Origin: Zopfochytrium polystomum
Lineage: Eukaryota; Chytridiomycota; Chytridiomycetes; Chytridiales; Chytridiaceae
Direction of reading: 5' to 3'
Assembly: GCA_025765615.1 (NCBI GenBank)
Contig: JAIVFJ010000057.1
Coordinates: 124,001-188,000, forward strand
Length of the DNA: 64,000 nt
Positions 21,347 to 38,321 of the stretch are shown one piece after another. The translations under genes were made by a program, and so were the position numbers. Position 1 is the stretch's first letter; every line of letters starts with the position of its first letter. The notes below the pieces were generated by a model. It was not told where the DNA came from. It was given only the letters and a program-made list of their open reading frames with translations, and searched no databases.

Positions 21347-24300
21347 TTAGACTAAGCGTTGTGCTGATTTGAGCGTGGGCACCACGCTTACACCTTGGAG
21401 GTCGGCGAGACTGCAAATTCCCATCAGTGATGCAAGCTTTGCATGTTGAGCTGCAGGAAGAGCTTTGGTGAGAAGGTCGGCAATCATCATGTCCGTTGGG
21501 CAATGAATGAGTTGAACCTCCTTTTTCTCCAAGTGGTCCCGTATGAAATGCAACCTCACGTCAAAGTGTTTGACCCGACCATGGTGTATTGGATTCATAG
21601 CAATAGCTATGGTTGAACGATTGTCTTCAAAAACAGTAGTGGGCTTATTTAAATCCATACCCAGCTCCTGGAAGAGCATTCGTAGCCAGATTGCCTCTTT
21701 GATGGCCTCAGTAAGGGAGAAGTATTCCGCCTCAGTTGAGGACAAAGCGACAACTGATTGTTTCTTGCTGTACCATGTAATAGCACCCCCGCAAAGCATG
21801 AACACATGCCCTGACCTCGACTTGCGTCCATCCTCTTCAGCATAGCTGGCATCAGCGTAGCCATGTGGTTCATCCCACTCTGGGTAAGAAATACCCGCAG
21901 CTTTCTCTACCTCTGGGAGCGTTGCATTGGTGATGCATGTCATCTGGGAGTCTCCCTTCTGGTAGAAAAGTCCATGATCCCAGGTAGCGCGGACATATCG
22001 CAGCAATCTGTCAAGCGCAAGGGAATCTGAATGGGTTGGAGCGGACTGGTATTGTGCAAGTGTATTCACAGCATACGCAATGTCAGGGCGCGTCAAGTTT
22101 GCAAGGTAAGCAAGTTGCATGAGTGTGCTTCGGAAGTATTCCGACTCTTTTTGTGGAAGTTTTCCAGAGTCCACATCGTGTATCCATGTCGTGGACATGG
22201 GAGTTGCTTTGATTTTGACAGGTAAGCCTTCATCGTCACACCAGTAGTTTGCTTCCTCCAAGACATGCTGTGTGTAGTTTTTCTGTCCAATAAAGATTCC
22301 ATCTTTGATTTTCTCAACTTGGATGCCAACAGCAACTTTTGGGTTGAGGTCCTCGCGGATTTTGAACTTTGATTTGATCAGAGAAAGAATTTTGGCAATT
22401 TCTTCTTCAGTGTGACTGAAGATGAGGATGTCATCTACGTATAGAGTGATGATGGTCTTGACCTTTCCATCAGGGTGCCTTTGCACAAAGACACAGTGGT
22501 CAGTCTTCAATTGCGTAAATCCAATTTCTACTAGGAAGTCGCGGATTGTTTTGTACCACTGTCGACCAGACTGGTGCAGTCCGTACAGACTCTTCCTGAG
22601 TAAACAGACAAGAAGTATCCCGTCTGCACCACGTATCTCAAAGCCTTCTGGTTGTTCCATGAAGTTTTCAATGTCCAGTTTGGCGTTCAAGTATGCGGTT
22701 TCGACATCAAGGCCTGCAAGTATGAGGTCAAACAGCAACGAGATAGCAAGGATTGCCCTTATGGAGGAGCTGCGGACGACAGGGGAGAAGGTCTCATTGT
22801 AGTCCTGACCAAAGATCTGAGTGTAACCCCGACCAACAAGGCGAGCCTTGAAGCGTTCAAGGTACCCTTCACTGTCAAACTTGTAGGCAAAAACCCATTT
22901 GGGCTTGAGTATCTTACGCCCTTTAGGTCGAGCCACTAAGTCCCAGACATGCTTTGATGTGATCGAATTGATCTCTGAGAGTTGAGCTGCCTTCCAATAC
23001 TTTGCAAAAGGAGAACGCATGGCCTCTTTATGCGAAGCAGGGAGTGGCTGGTAAGTCCCGCTGGTGGATCCTTTCTGTTGGATATGCTGTGACTTCCTCC
23101 GGCTCAAGCACAGTGTATGCTTTGAGCGTTTGGTAGAGTTCACGAAATTGTCCCCGTGCTATTCGTAGTTTACGAATTCTTGCAGTTAAAGCGCGGAGTG
23201 TTTTCCGACTGTAAGTGGAAGGACTTGTGGCAATTGATGGTTTTGTTCGTAGTTTACAAAGGTTTGCCTTCAATGCCAGGTAGTCACGTAAACCTGATGG
23301 CTCTCGTGGTATGATTGGGGGATTTGTTGCCTCCCCTGTTGACTCTGGCAAAGCTAGAATGTCAGGGGAAGTTGAGCGCTCCCTAGGAGGGATTTCCTGT
23401 TCATCAGGTATTGACTCTGGTTCAGAATCAGAAGCGTCGTATAGCATACCCGGCTGTAGATCTCCCCCCTGTGATTCTGCAGGTGGTACATCGTCTTCTT
23501 GTGAGTCAGACAGAGCGTCAGGATGTGCCACATCTGGATCAGTGGACATAGCGGGGGTATGCAACGAGGAGGAAAGATATTGGAAATCCTGAGCTGTGGG
23601 TTGGACTGGTCCCCATTCCTTCAAGCGGGAGTCATGAAGGAACTGTCTCCAGTTCCGCACAATGCCAGGAAAAACATTTTCGTGAAAGGAGACATGGAAG
23701 TGTTCCGATATTCTCTGGGTTTTCAAGTCGTAGACTACTGGAAGAGTGTTTCCTTTATACCCTAAGAATATGCCTGGCGCCCCTTTGTCAGGATGTTTAA
23801 GCGTTCGCTTTTCCTTTGGGATACGGTGGATAACCAAACAGCCAAAGGTGCGGATGTGATCAACATTTGGCTTTTCACCGTACCAAGCTTCGTAAGGTGT
23901 TTTCTTAGTGTAAGAGTGGTAAACCCTGTTCTTGATGTATGCTGCGTAGCGGACTGCATACACAAAGAAAGAGTGGGGCAATCGTGACTCTAAGAGCATG
24001 CAGTGTGCCATGTCTTTGAGAGTGTTGACCTGACGTTCTACCAGCCCATTGAATTCCTTGGTGAATGCAGGACTAGGTTCTAAAACAATAGGAGGATGCC
24101 GAGTATTGGCCCAAGTTTTGAATTCTCCATCTTTGAAGATTTCCCCCCTGTCACAGCGCACAGATGTGATATGTTTGCCATGTTGTTGTTCAAACCTTTC
24201 GATCGTAGACCGGAATCTTGTGGGCGCGTCGGACAAAGAGTTGAGGAACTCAATGTCAAGCCAACGGGTTGACTCTTCCACAACCAGTTGCCAATGTTTT

Positions 24301-26607
24301 TCACCATGGTGTCCACGTGCGGGCAGTGGGACAGCATCAGTGTGTAAACGACCAAGCAGTGTGGTGTTTGGTCTGGAAGTGGAGTGGATAGGCGAAGCTT
24401 TCAATTTCCCAACATCACATGTCACGCAGGGAATGTCATGAATGAGGAAAAATGAATGACCAACTTTATTCAGATTTGACCAAGTACGCTTCAAAGAAGA
24501 TAAAGACAGGTGACCAAATTTCTTGTGAAGAGCTCGGACTGCTTCAATGTTCTGAGGGTTTGGTAAAGGGTCTGGGTCAGTTTGACTTAAAGTTGGGGTT
24601 GCAGTTTGCAAAGGAGCAGTTTGCTGTTGCGACTCACCTGGGGCGTCCCCCGAAGGAGTCGGCGCGTCCCTTCCAAGTTCTGCCCTGTCGAGACCAGTAT
24701 GTCCCGTCAGAAGAGAAGGGTCCACAACATAAACATTCCTGTGTCCCTGTGAGCAATGGTAAAGTCTGAACCATGTACCCGAGGGATGCAATAGGGCTGT
24801 GTCTGCTGTGAAAGTCACGTTGTGACCTGTCTGCCGCACGATTTGCTGAACTGAGAGTAGAGTGTCTGAGAACTCTGGCACATAGAGCGAGTTCCTCATG
24901 ATGAGAGCTCTTCCGTTAACGAACAGGGTGAAGTCGCCCACTCCAGTGGCAGTTGTAAAGCCGTCAGCTGTTTTGATCTGCTGGGAGGTGGGCCGCAAGT
25001 TTGTGAAGTGCTCTTCACAAGGCGACATTGTCCTGGAAGCCCCAGAGTCAAGGATGACCTGGTGTGGGTTGCCGCCAGCAAGTCTTGCCATCAGCGCAGT
25101 CTCATAGATGCGGCGGTAGGTGACGTTGCGGTAGAGGAAACGTCCAGATTCGTACATCACTTTGTAGCCGACGTTTGAGACAATGTTGTCAGTGATCCAG
25201 TCTGGATCCATTCTGCCGTCAAGAAGTGTAACTGTGAGTTCCACTTCAAATTCCTCCTCCACCTCAACGGCCTGGCATGTTCCAATTTCAAACTCCCGTG
25301 CCGCAAGTGCCCTTTCTACTGAAAGGAAGTCGTCTAGAGCTGATGTGTCTGCAAGGCGCGCAGCACCCTCAGTACTGAACTCCAACATTTCGACGTCTTC
25401 TGCTTCAGTAGGCGGTGGTGGAGTATCCATCCTGTAGCATTTGTGGGGAGGAGAATCCTCAGAGGCTGCGCAAGAGGCTTGGTGGTGTTCTTTAGCAGCC
25501 ACCTCACGTGCAATCTTGGCAGTCTCAGTAGCTTTCTTGGAATCAGCTGGCGTGGCCTTGGCTTCTTTGGCGTGTGCAGGCTGCTTGCCCTTGGCCTTCT
25601 TTGCAGGGCGAGCTGGCTCTGACTTCCCGTGAGGGAACTTGAGGCATTCCTCGCGAGAGTGTGAGACCCAGATTCCATGAAGGTCACAAGTAGGCTTGCC
25701 GTTGAGTGCCTCACCGATCTTGCGCTTCTTGGTTGCCACTGAGGTCTTTGCTGAAGCAGCTGTTTCCATCTCAGAAGTGCCATGGTGAGCAGAGTGTCTG
25801 CTGTTCTTCTCTTTGCTTTGCTGGTACAGCGTGTGGCAGTTTGTCAACTCCTTGACGAGATCGCTGGTGTTGGCGTAGCCTGACAGCCCCTTGAGAAGAT
25901 TTTGACGAACGCCAGAGAAGATTTCATGTCCAGGCAGCGTTTCCCTTGCTTTGTGGATGATGGCAGAACGCAGGATGTTTGTCACACCCCTGCAAGTGGT
26001 GGCAGTACATTTGAAATGCTTTGGCCAATCCGTGACCAGTGTGGTCAGAGTGGTGTACCACTCCTGGACTGCCGGACCAGAGTCTCTGGGTTTTGCCAAA
26101 CGACTGTAAGTCGCAAGCCACTTGTCCTGCTGTGAACCAGTGTGGTCCTGCAGGGCGTACTTGTCATTGAGCCACTTGTACCGATCAGCGCAGTTGGTGA
26201 TGTTTGCCTGCATTCATGGAGCGCACATCCTCGATGCGCGAGCAGGAGTCGAGGGTAGCAACCGCCTTGTCGTGTTGGGCCTCAAGCTCCCTGTAGGTCT
26301 TGTGTTCTTGGCGTATACCAGTGTGGTACTTGTCAAGGGCAGCGTGGTGCAGACGGTACATCTCACTGTACGCAGCCTTGGCCTCCGCCGTTGCAGAGGA
26401 TTCAGGGGGAGAACCAATACTGGGAGGAGCAGCGCCGATGCCGACCTTGGTGCAGTGCTCGTTGAACGTACCGAAGTAATCAGGCTTGAGGAAGCTGGCA
26501 ACAAGATTGTATGCCATGACCGGCTTGATGACTTCTTCCACATGCAGTTCCCAAGCCTGGTAGCCGTAAGAAGAGAAGCGGACAGCCTTGGGGGTCGAAG
26601 AAGACAT
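21347..26607 (-). pseudogene. Gag-Pol of copy D, two frame breaks as written
   Basis: It runs from the ATG at 26607 to the TAA at 21347, with all copia domains: DSGA protease, HHCC/DDE integrase, YVDD reverse transcriptase and RNase H. Only two single-base insertions break it, CT at 23048-23049 and CT at 26208-26209. At the second site copies A, B and E have T and copy C has C, so D appears to contain both alleles. If either base is removed at each site the frame becomes continuous, so the element may in fact be intact. Confidence 0.88.
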
Positions 26608-26820
26608 GCTAGGTAGCGGCTTGGTGGACCAGTGGACTTGTTTAGAGCGGTAGCCCTTTTCTTGTAGAGAGCCAAGAGCCCTTTGTTGCCTTAAAGTAGC
26701 TGGTGAGCCGGTGCTCACAGACAGGTTGGTCTTGTTTAGAGTCAGAAACCCTTTTCTTGTAAGAGCAGCAGGGCCCTGTTCGAGCGTACGAGTGTGGCCG
26801 ACGGCTTGTAGGTAGCTTTG

Positions 26821-28046
26821 TGATGAAATCCCACCCAGGACTGGAGGGACTTGGTGTGTGTGGGGATGAAGAGAGAGAGAGAGAGAGAGAGAGAGCAGTG
26901 ATGATGGAAAAGGGAGAGGAGTGAGAGGATGTAGAGAGGAGAGAGGAGTGAGTGGGCAGAGATGGAAGAGAGAGCAAATGGAGGAAGAGAGATTGGCTTG
27001 TTTTGCACTGGATTCTGTCAAAGCAGCAAGGAGGGGGTTGGATTCCTTGTTTGATCTCTGTGAGAGGTTGCTGCTTTTATACTCCTGCAGGTTGGAGCCA
27101 TCAGAAAACAGAGGGAGAAGTGGGCTGCACAGAGCAGGCCACAGAAATGAGATAAAACAGGCTGAGCACCAACCCCCAGCCTGGGCTAAGTACCCATTCA
27201 GGGCTGAGTACCACCCAGGGCTGGGCATCACTCAGGGCTGAGTACCAGCCAGGGCTAAGTACCAGCCTGGGCTGAGCACCACCCAGGGCTGAGTACCAGC
27301 CTGGGCTGTGCACCACCCTGGGCTAAGTACCAGCCAGGGCTGAGTACCACCTTGGGCTGAGCACTTTGTCTGGGCTGAGTACCACCAGGAACCAATTTAC
27401 AGCTTGTTTGAGAAACAGTTGCTTGTAAATTGGTTTGGTTGTTTCCAAATCAGGAAGCTTGTTTGGGAAACAAGCCGCTTTTTTCCTTGTTTTTAGAAAT
27501 CCAATGATTGGTGCAATCTCTGGTGAGCTCAGTTTTTATCTCACTTTTAGAAATGCAGTGATTGGTGCAATCCCTGATTCCTAAATGCCTGTTGCATTGC
27601 TCAGATTGCACAGCACAGCCGGAAAGCTGGAATTCCAGATCAGGAAGCGGAATTCCGGTGCAGAGAGAGGAATTCCAGATCAGGAAGCGGAATTCCGATG
27701 CAAAAGGGCGGAATTCCGGTGCAGAGAGCGGAATTCCGGAGCCTGGGGCAGTGGTACACTGCTTCTGCATGCTTGCTGTGCTGTGTTACATGTGCAGAGT
27801 GCGTAGTTTGCGCGTTTTTGTGCATGTTCTAATTGCATTGTTCCTACCGGTAGGATGAACAAAGCTAGAACAACAGCCGCCTTTGCCTATCTCTTTTTAT
27901 TGAGAACAGATTAGCCCTTCCGAGCGCCCCATTCAAGTATTGAATCTACTGAGCCCTTCAAACACCCCATCCAATGTGATTGGATGGAGTTCTAAAAGGG
28001 ATCATCAGTAACGGGCGTAGTGTACCCCGTGGGTCGAATCTCAACA
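26821..28046 (-). repeat. 5' LTR of copy D
   Basis: This 1226-bp LTR has the same boundaries and internal repeats as the other copies, with six GGAATTCC units and a GA microsatellite near 26872-26895. The TATA box (reverse complement) is near 27076. Confidence 0.9.
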
Positions 28047-29090
28047 GAGTGAGTGGGCAGAGATGGAAGAGAGAGCAAATGGAGGAAGAGAGATTGGCTT
28101 GTTTTGCACTGGATTCTGTCAAAGCAGCAAGGAGGGGGTTGGATTCCTTGTTTGATCTCTGTGAGAGGTTGCTGCTTTTATACTCCTGCAGGTTGGAGCC
28201 ATCAGAAAACAGAGGGAGCAGTGGGCTGCACAGAGCAGGCCACAGAAATGAGATAAAACAGGCTGAGCACCAATCCCCAGCCTGGGCTAAGTACCCATTC
28301 AGGGCTGAGTACCACCCAGTGCTGGGCATCACTCAGGGCTGAATACCAGCCAGGGCTGAGTACCAGCCTGGGCTGAGCACCACCCAGGGCTGAGTACCAG
28401 CCTGGGCTGTGCACCACCCTGGGCTAAGTACCAGCGAGGGCTGAGCACTTTGTCTGGGCTGAGTACCACCAGGAACCAATTTACAGCTTGTTTGAGAAAC
28501 AGTTGCTTGTAAATTGGTTTGGTTGTTTCCAAATCAGGAAGCTTGTTTGGGAAACAAGCCGCTTTTTTTCCTTGTTTTTAGAAATCCAATGATTGGTGCA
28601 ATCTCTGGTGAGCTCAGTTTTTATCTCACTTTTAGAAATGCAGTGATTGGTGCAATCCCTGATTCCTAAATGCCTGTTGCATTGCTCAGATTGCACAGCA
28701 CAGCAGGAAAGCTGGAATTCCAGATCAGGAAGCGGAATTCCGATGCAGAGTGCGGAATTCCGGTGCAGAGAGCGGAATTCCGGAGCATGGGGCAGTGGTA
28801 CACTGCTTCTGCAAGCTTGCTGTGCTGTGTTACATGTGCAGAGTGCGTAGTTTGAGCGTTTTTGTGCATGTTCTAATTGCATTGTTCCTACCGGTAGGAT
28901 GAACAAAGCTAGAACAACAGCCGCCTTTGCCTATCTCTTTTTATTGAGAACAGATTAGCCCTTCCGAGCGCCCCATTCAAGTATTGAATCTACTGAGCCC
29001 TTCGAACACCCCATCCAATGTGATTGGATGGAGTTCTCAAAGGGATCATCAGTAACGGGCATAGTGTACCCCGTGGGTCGAATCTCAACA
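28047..29090 (-). repeat. Truncated LTR of relic copy E
   Basis: This LTR runs from its TGTTGAG start (29090) down to 28047, where it stops at GAGTGAGTGGGC and copy D begins. About 180 bp are missing at the inner end (R/U5 side), including the CT microsatellite. It has four GGAATTCC units. Copy D appears to have inserted into this LTR, or the junction is a rearrangement. Confidence 0.85.
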
Positions 29091-29845
29091 CCTTGACAAG
29101 GTCGCTGGTGTTGGCGTAGCCTGACAGCCCCTTGAGAAGATTTTGACGAACGCCAGAGAAGATTTCAGGTCCAGGCAGCGTTTCCCTTAATTTGTGGATG
29201 ATGACAGACCGCAGGATGTCCGTCACACCCCTGCAAATGGTGGCAGTACATTTGAAATGCTTTGGCCAATCCGTGACCAGTGTGGTCAGAGTGGTGTACC
29301 ACTCCTGGACTGCCGGACCAGAGTCTCTGGGTTTTGCCAAACGACTGTAAGTTGCAAGCCACTTGTCCTGCTGTGAACCAGTGTGGTCCGGCTGGGCGTA
29401 CTTGTCATTGAGCCACTTGTACTGGTCAGCGCAGTTGGTGATGTTTGCTGCATTCATGGAGCGTTCATCTTCAATGCGTGAGCAGGAGTCGAGGGTAGCA
29501 ACTGCCTTGTCGTGTTGGGCCTCAATCTCCCGGTAGGTCTTGTGTTCTTGGTGTATACCAGTGTGGTACTTGTCAAGGGCAGCGTGATGCAGACGGTACA
29601 TCTCACTGTACGCAGCCTTGGCCTCCGCTGTTGCAGAGGATTCAGGGGGAAAACCAATGCTGGGAGGGGCAGTGCCGATGCCAACCTTGATGCAGTGCTC
29701 GTTGAACGTACCGAAGTAATCAGGCTTGAGGAAGCTGGCAACAAGATTGTATGCCATGACCGGCTTGATCACTTCTTCCGCATGCAGTTCCCAAGCCTAG
29801 TAGCCGTAAGAAGAAGCGGACAGCCTTGGGGGTCGAAGAAGACAT
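29091..29845 (-). pseudogene. gag fragment of relic copia copy E
   Basis: This Gag N-terminal half reads from the ATG at 29845 to 29091, where it joins an LTR start directly, so all of pol is deleted. It is clearly more diverged than A-D. A Q-to-stop change lies near 29798 (TAC CAG to TAC TAG), and 2 bp are missing near 29812. This is a genuinely old, dead copy, unlike the frame breaks in A, C and D. Confidence 0.85.
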
Positions 29846-30854
29846 GCTAGGTAGCAGCCTCTCACACCCTGCTTCCTTGTATAATGCCGAGACGGAAAGA
29901 CACTGCCCTAAATTTGGGGTTGGTTGGGCCACTTTTACTTTGTCCAGTGCAATTTGTCCAGTGCAAGTGCCACACAGAAGACAAGTCAACCCAAATTCTC
30001 TCTGCCCACAACAAAAGATATCAGTATTGACATGTTTCAAGACAAGTCCCTTGTACCTTGTGCTCTACCAAAAACTATTGCTTTGGCAGGAGCTTTCTTT
30101 CATTTTGAAGAGGAAAATTAGCTTACATTTTTGGGATTCTGTCAATGTGCCAAAAATGGGGCAAACAGAGATGTGCCCCTGGGGCCTAAAGGGTTAACTC
30201 ATTTGGTAACTATATGTTTCATCCTCCACAGTTGCTTCTCGGTTGAGTGCACCTTACACCTAGTTTCGCAGTCTCCTTTGCTGGTGTGGCGGCCAAATAT
30301 AGACTATTCCAGTGAAACTCAAACTTCACTTCTATCTTTGATTTTAGATGGCTGATGGCTCCCAAAGCAGAATACATCCGTTCTTCAGCTGAGTGCCAGT
30401 GATATATCTACCGACCTTGGCCACAGGCGAGTGGCGTACCCATGTCGCTCGCCCAGGCCGAATTCTCAGTCTGCGTCCGATAAAGCAGATGTCAGGTGGA
30501 TCGGGGGTCGAGACCGAAACGTGAGACACGAAGACAAGAGAACCACCGATGGAGCTCCACAAATTGGCAGCTGTCGAAGCCCAGAGGTTGGCCACGACCG
30601 CACCGAGCGAGAAGACGTCGATTTAGGAAGTGCGGAACGGTGAGGCGGATGGAAACACTTGTTTTTCGAGTTTCCTATCCCGCAATCAACAGAGTCAGGC
30701 TGCACAGCTTGTCGACCCTGGCCGCGGCGTGTGGTGCAAGAGTGCGGTGCACTTGCCTTAGTGGTGGAAGCAATTCAAGCGGAAACATGAGCCTCTTTCG
30801 TTCTCCACGAATCGACAAGCCAACAGTGATTCGGGAACAAAAAGCGCACGTGCC

Positions 30855-30912
<58 letters not shown>

Positions 30913-31452
30913 ACAAACAGAGAAAAGAAGAAACACGGGGGCCAAAAACGCACTTGACGCGGGAGGGACTGCGGAAGACAGAGGAGACGAGGCGGCAAGC
31001 CAAGAAGAGGCGGTCGCGAAGGTGGCGGGAAAGCAAAAACAAAAAAAACAGCAGTTAAGAAAATATTTCCCGCGTGCTCAAGTTGGCCCGTCCAACGCAA
31101 GTACCAGAGTAGGAGAAGTAGTAGTTGGGGCAGGTGTCGCCCTTAATGCCGCTGCCGCACCTCGGAGGCCAAGGGGAGAAATAACAGACGGCAAGCAGAG
31201 AGGGAAAAAAAATTACAATCTATCCAATCAACCGGTCTGGGCACACTCAGCTTGTGCTTTCAGTTCTGTTGGGGAGTCGGTCCGAAAGTAGAATGGTTTG
31301 CCGAGTTTGTAATGGGAGAGCAGGACAGGAATTATCATCAGTGATCGAAGGCGAGTGTGCACGATAGAGGGGAAACAGAGAAGAAATGACCACGAAGAGA
31401 AAACCAAAAAAAAGGAGGAAATCAGGAGACGAGAGAACATTGTCGAACTCAC
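29846..31452. other. Intergenic, no gene recognised
   Basis: The stretch 29846-30340 shows no coding match. The minus-strand ORF at 30344-30595 has no recognisable domain. A (CA)n microsatellite lies at about 30856-30909. The part nearest 31452 may hold the last small exon and 3' UTR of the USP7-type gene. Confidence 0.5.
30856..30909. repeat. (CA)n microsatellite
   Basis: An almost pure CA run of about 26 units, the longest of several in the window. Confidence 0.95.
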
Positions 31453-36006
<4,554 letters not shown>

Positions 36007-37430
36007 AGCAAAGGGGGTTGTGAGTAACTTTTTGCCTTTTTCGACGGGTGGATTGCGTGGCGAGGGCCGCTCTTGCTGTTTGTTTCGTTTTGTTTTGTTT
36101 TTGTTTTGTTTTTTTTTCCCTTCGGGGGTAAGGTTTGTGAGTTTTTTTTCGTGCCTGTCTTTTTGGCGACCGCCAGCAAAAGTCACGTGACACTTGAGAC
36201 CTCGACGTTGGTTCACGTGGGCACTCAGAGACAAGACATAGATAGAGACAGGGACAGAGACAGCGAGAGAGAGAGAGAGAGAGGGGGAGGAGACAGACAG
36301 ATAGACAGCAAAAGGCAAGACATGACTAGTTGGGAACGAGAGACCGATCTGCATCATTCACAGACCGACCCACGTCCCCGCACGCTCACGGCCTGGCAAG
36401 GGCAGTTCATCATCACGCCACACCCTCCCTCGTCCTGCAAGAGCGGCCTTCAAGTTCTGCGCCCCTCCGACACCCCGTGAATGAGAGCGAGGGACAGGAG
36501 CACTGGGGACAGCGATGCAGTTTGCCCACACGATCTGGGCGTACGTTGCCAGATCGCGGGAGAAGGCCACTGAGGGGGACGGGGGGGGGAGGGGCAGATG
36601 CCGCGCAAGCACCGGCAGCACGGACAAGCCCAGACGCACACACGCACACACGCGCACACACACGCACACAAACACACACACACACACACACTCCCACACC
36701 CTTTCAACCTGTCGGAAGGCCCCCAGCACCCCCACCGCATTCCACCTACCACGCCCTCGGTGCTTAGTTTTTCTGCTGTCCGACGGGGGCTGCTGCTTGT
36801 AAGAAGATCGGCGGCTTGCTTGCTTGCTTGGTTGATTGCTGAGTGCAGCGGGGAAGAGTTGGTGGTGAGTGGTCCTCGGATCGATCGATCGGCTTAGGGA
36901 TCGACTGGATCGAGTGGATTAAGCGGTCAGAGGGGGGGTGGGTGGGGGGGGGTCGTGGCCGGCTCGGGTAGACGGACTGGGTCTGCGGGTCGATAGGCGG
37001 GTCGATCAGCGGGTCGAGAACACTTCCGCTTTGTAATGGCGATATTGCCTGTATGGCCAGCTGTTTTTTCCTTTTCGGATATTCCTTCTTTTTTTGTTTA
37101 ATAATGAGCGAAGCAGACAGACGGCTTGACAGAGAGACAGGAGAGCGTGAGCGACGAGAAAACGTGGAGCACGCTCGGCAAACGTTGCACGTACTTTGGA
37201 ATATTATTTGGTGCAGACATTGCAAAGAACCCCTCCATCTCCCGAATGTCCCACCCCGCAAGTAATATTAGTATTCACTGCAGCACAACGGAGAAGACCA
37301 CGAATGGGAATCTCGCTCGCGTGAGAGCGATAGGGTAGTCTTCAACCCAGAAGAGTTGCTTGCAAATCGCTGCAGAATCTCTTAAATTATTTAACATCGA
37401 GACAAAAATGTATCCTACGAACTGATCCAA
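36007..37430. other. Intergenic with microsatellites, no gene recognised
   Basis: This is the upstream region of the USP7-type gene. It contains a TTTTG/T-rich stretch (36080-36130), a GA-rich run (about 36262-36290) and CA-rich runs (about 36635-36695). The ORFs crossing it are low-complexity shadows of these repeats. Confidence 0.5.
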
Positions 37431-37960
37431 AAAGTTCTTGATTGTTGATTGAAGCTGTTGCGCCGAAGCAGTCCTTTGTTTACGCTCCTCACTCCGATTA
37501 AGAAAGCTTCATCGGCGTCAGTCACCATCCACGAGTTCCAGTCTCCGCTGGATACAGGGTAGAGCTCCGAGTTGAAACGCCTAGAGATAAAGTCTGCGGA
37601 GCTGTTTCGGCCGATGGCGTCGTTCTCAGCAAGACAAAGCTCATGGTGCAATCGGCAGAGATGCTGTACGGCTGGTCTAACGGAGAAGAAGGTACCGCAA
37701 ATCGTCCTTCGAAACAGGCTTCTCGTTCTTGCGGTTCAAATAGGCTTCCAAACCAAGATAGGCAAAACATAAAAGCCACCGACTGCCACAGCTCATGGCG
37801 GTCCCGATTAAAGAGCGAAGAGTTCGGTCGTGTCCGAAATTAGTTTCCTCGTAGGAAAGAGAATGCCAAGGAGCCCTTTTGTTCTCGGAAATGTAGGCCT
37901 CCACAAATGGCTGCGCGATGGCTGGAGGTTTCGACGTGCGCGGGGACGGGGCTTTGGAAG
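37431..37960 (-). other. Possible small unrecognised gene or exon cluster
   Basis: Two minus-strand open segments have normal, non-repetitive composition: one of about 75 residues (37904-37677, containing HSLSYEETNFGHDRTLRSLI) and one ending at 37415 (ADFISRRFNSELYPVSSGDW). They are in different frames and could be exons, but no donor/acceptor pair joins them clearly. No family is recognised. Confidence 0.2.
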
Positions 37961-38321
37961 TCCTTCAAAAAAAAAAAAAAAAAAAAAAAAACCCATTGGT
38001 CGCGCCTCTGCCTCTGTCAATGCCACTGCCCACCCACCTGCGCACCTCCGTGCTCTGTTCCGCCCTCTTTATACGCCACTCATCAGCCACTCACTCTGGC
38101 TTACTTGACACACAAGTGTTTTACGTGGCGATATTTAAACAAACTCCCTTCATTGCTTTGTTTTTCTTCGTTATTTCTTGCACTGATCGCTGGTACAGCT
38201 AACCTCCAAATTTTTTCTTTCTTAATTTCCATCGCAGCTGACTTCCAGCATGCCTCAACTCCCGCAAATGTTTATTTTTTTTTTCTCGCCCAGGCGAGTT
38301 CTCGGTAAGTGGGTCAACCCG

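Larger units (their letters stand above)
19956..28046 (-). mobile_element. Copia LTR retrotransposon, copy D (full length)
   Basis: This is the only copy here with two complete LTRs (26821-28046 as 5' and 19956-21182 as 3'). It has the full leader, Gag-Pol, downstream folded element (21223-21324) and polypurine tract. The two LTRs are nearly identical by eye, indicating recent insertion. It abuts the truncated LTR of copy E at 28047. Confidence 0.92.

Noticed and set aside
30344..30595. Minus-strand 83-codon ORF near 30.4 kb
   Set aside because: A short DVFSLGAVV-like stretch resembles a kinase motif by chance. No other kinase motif or splice structure supports it.
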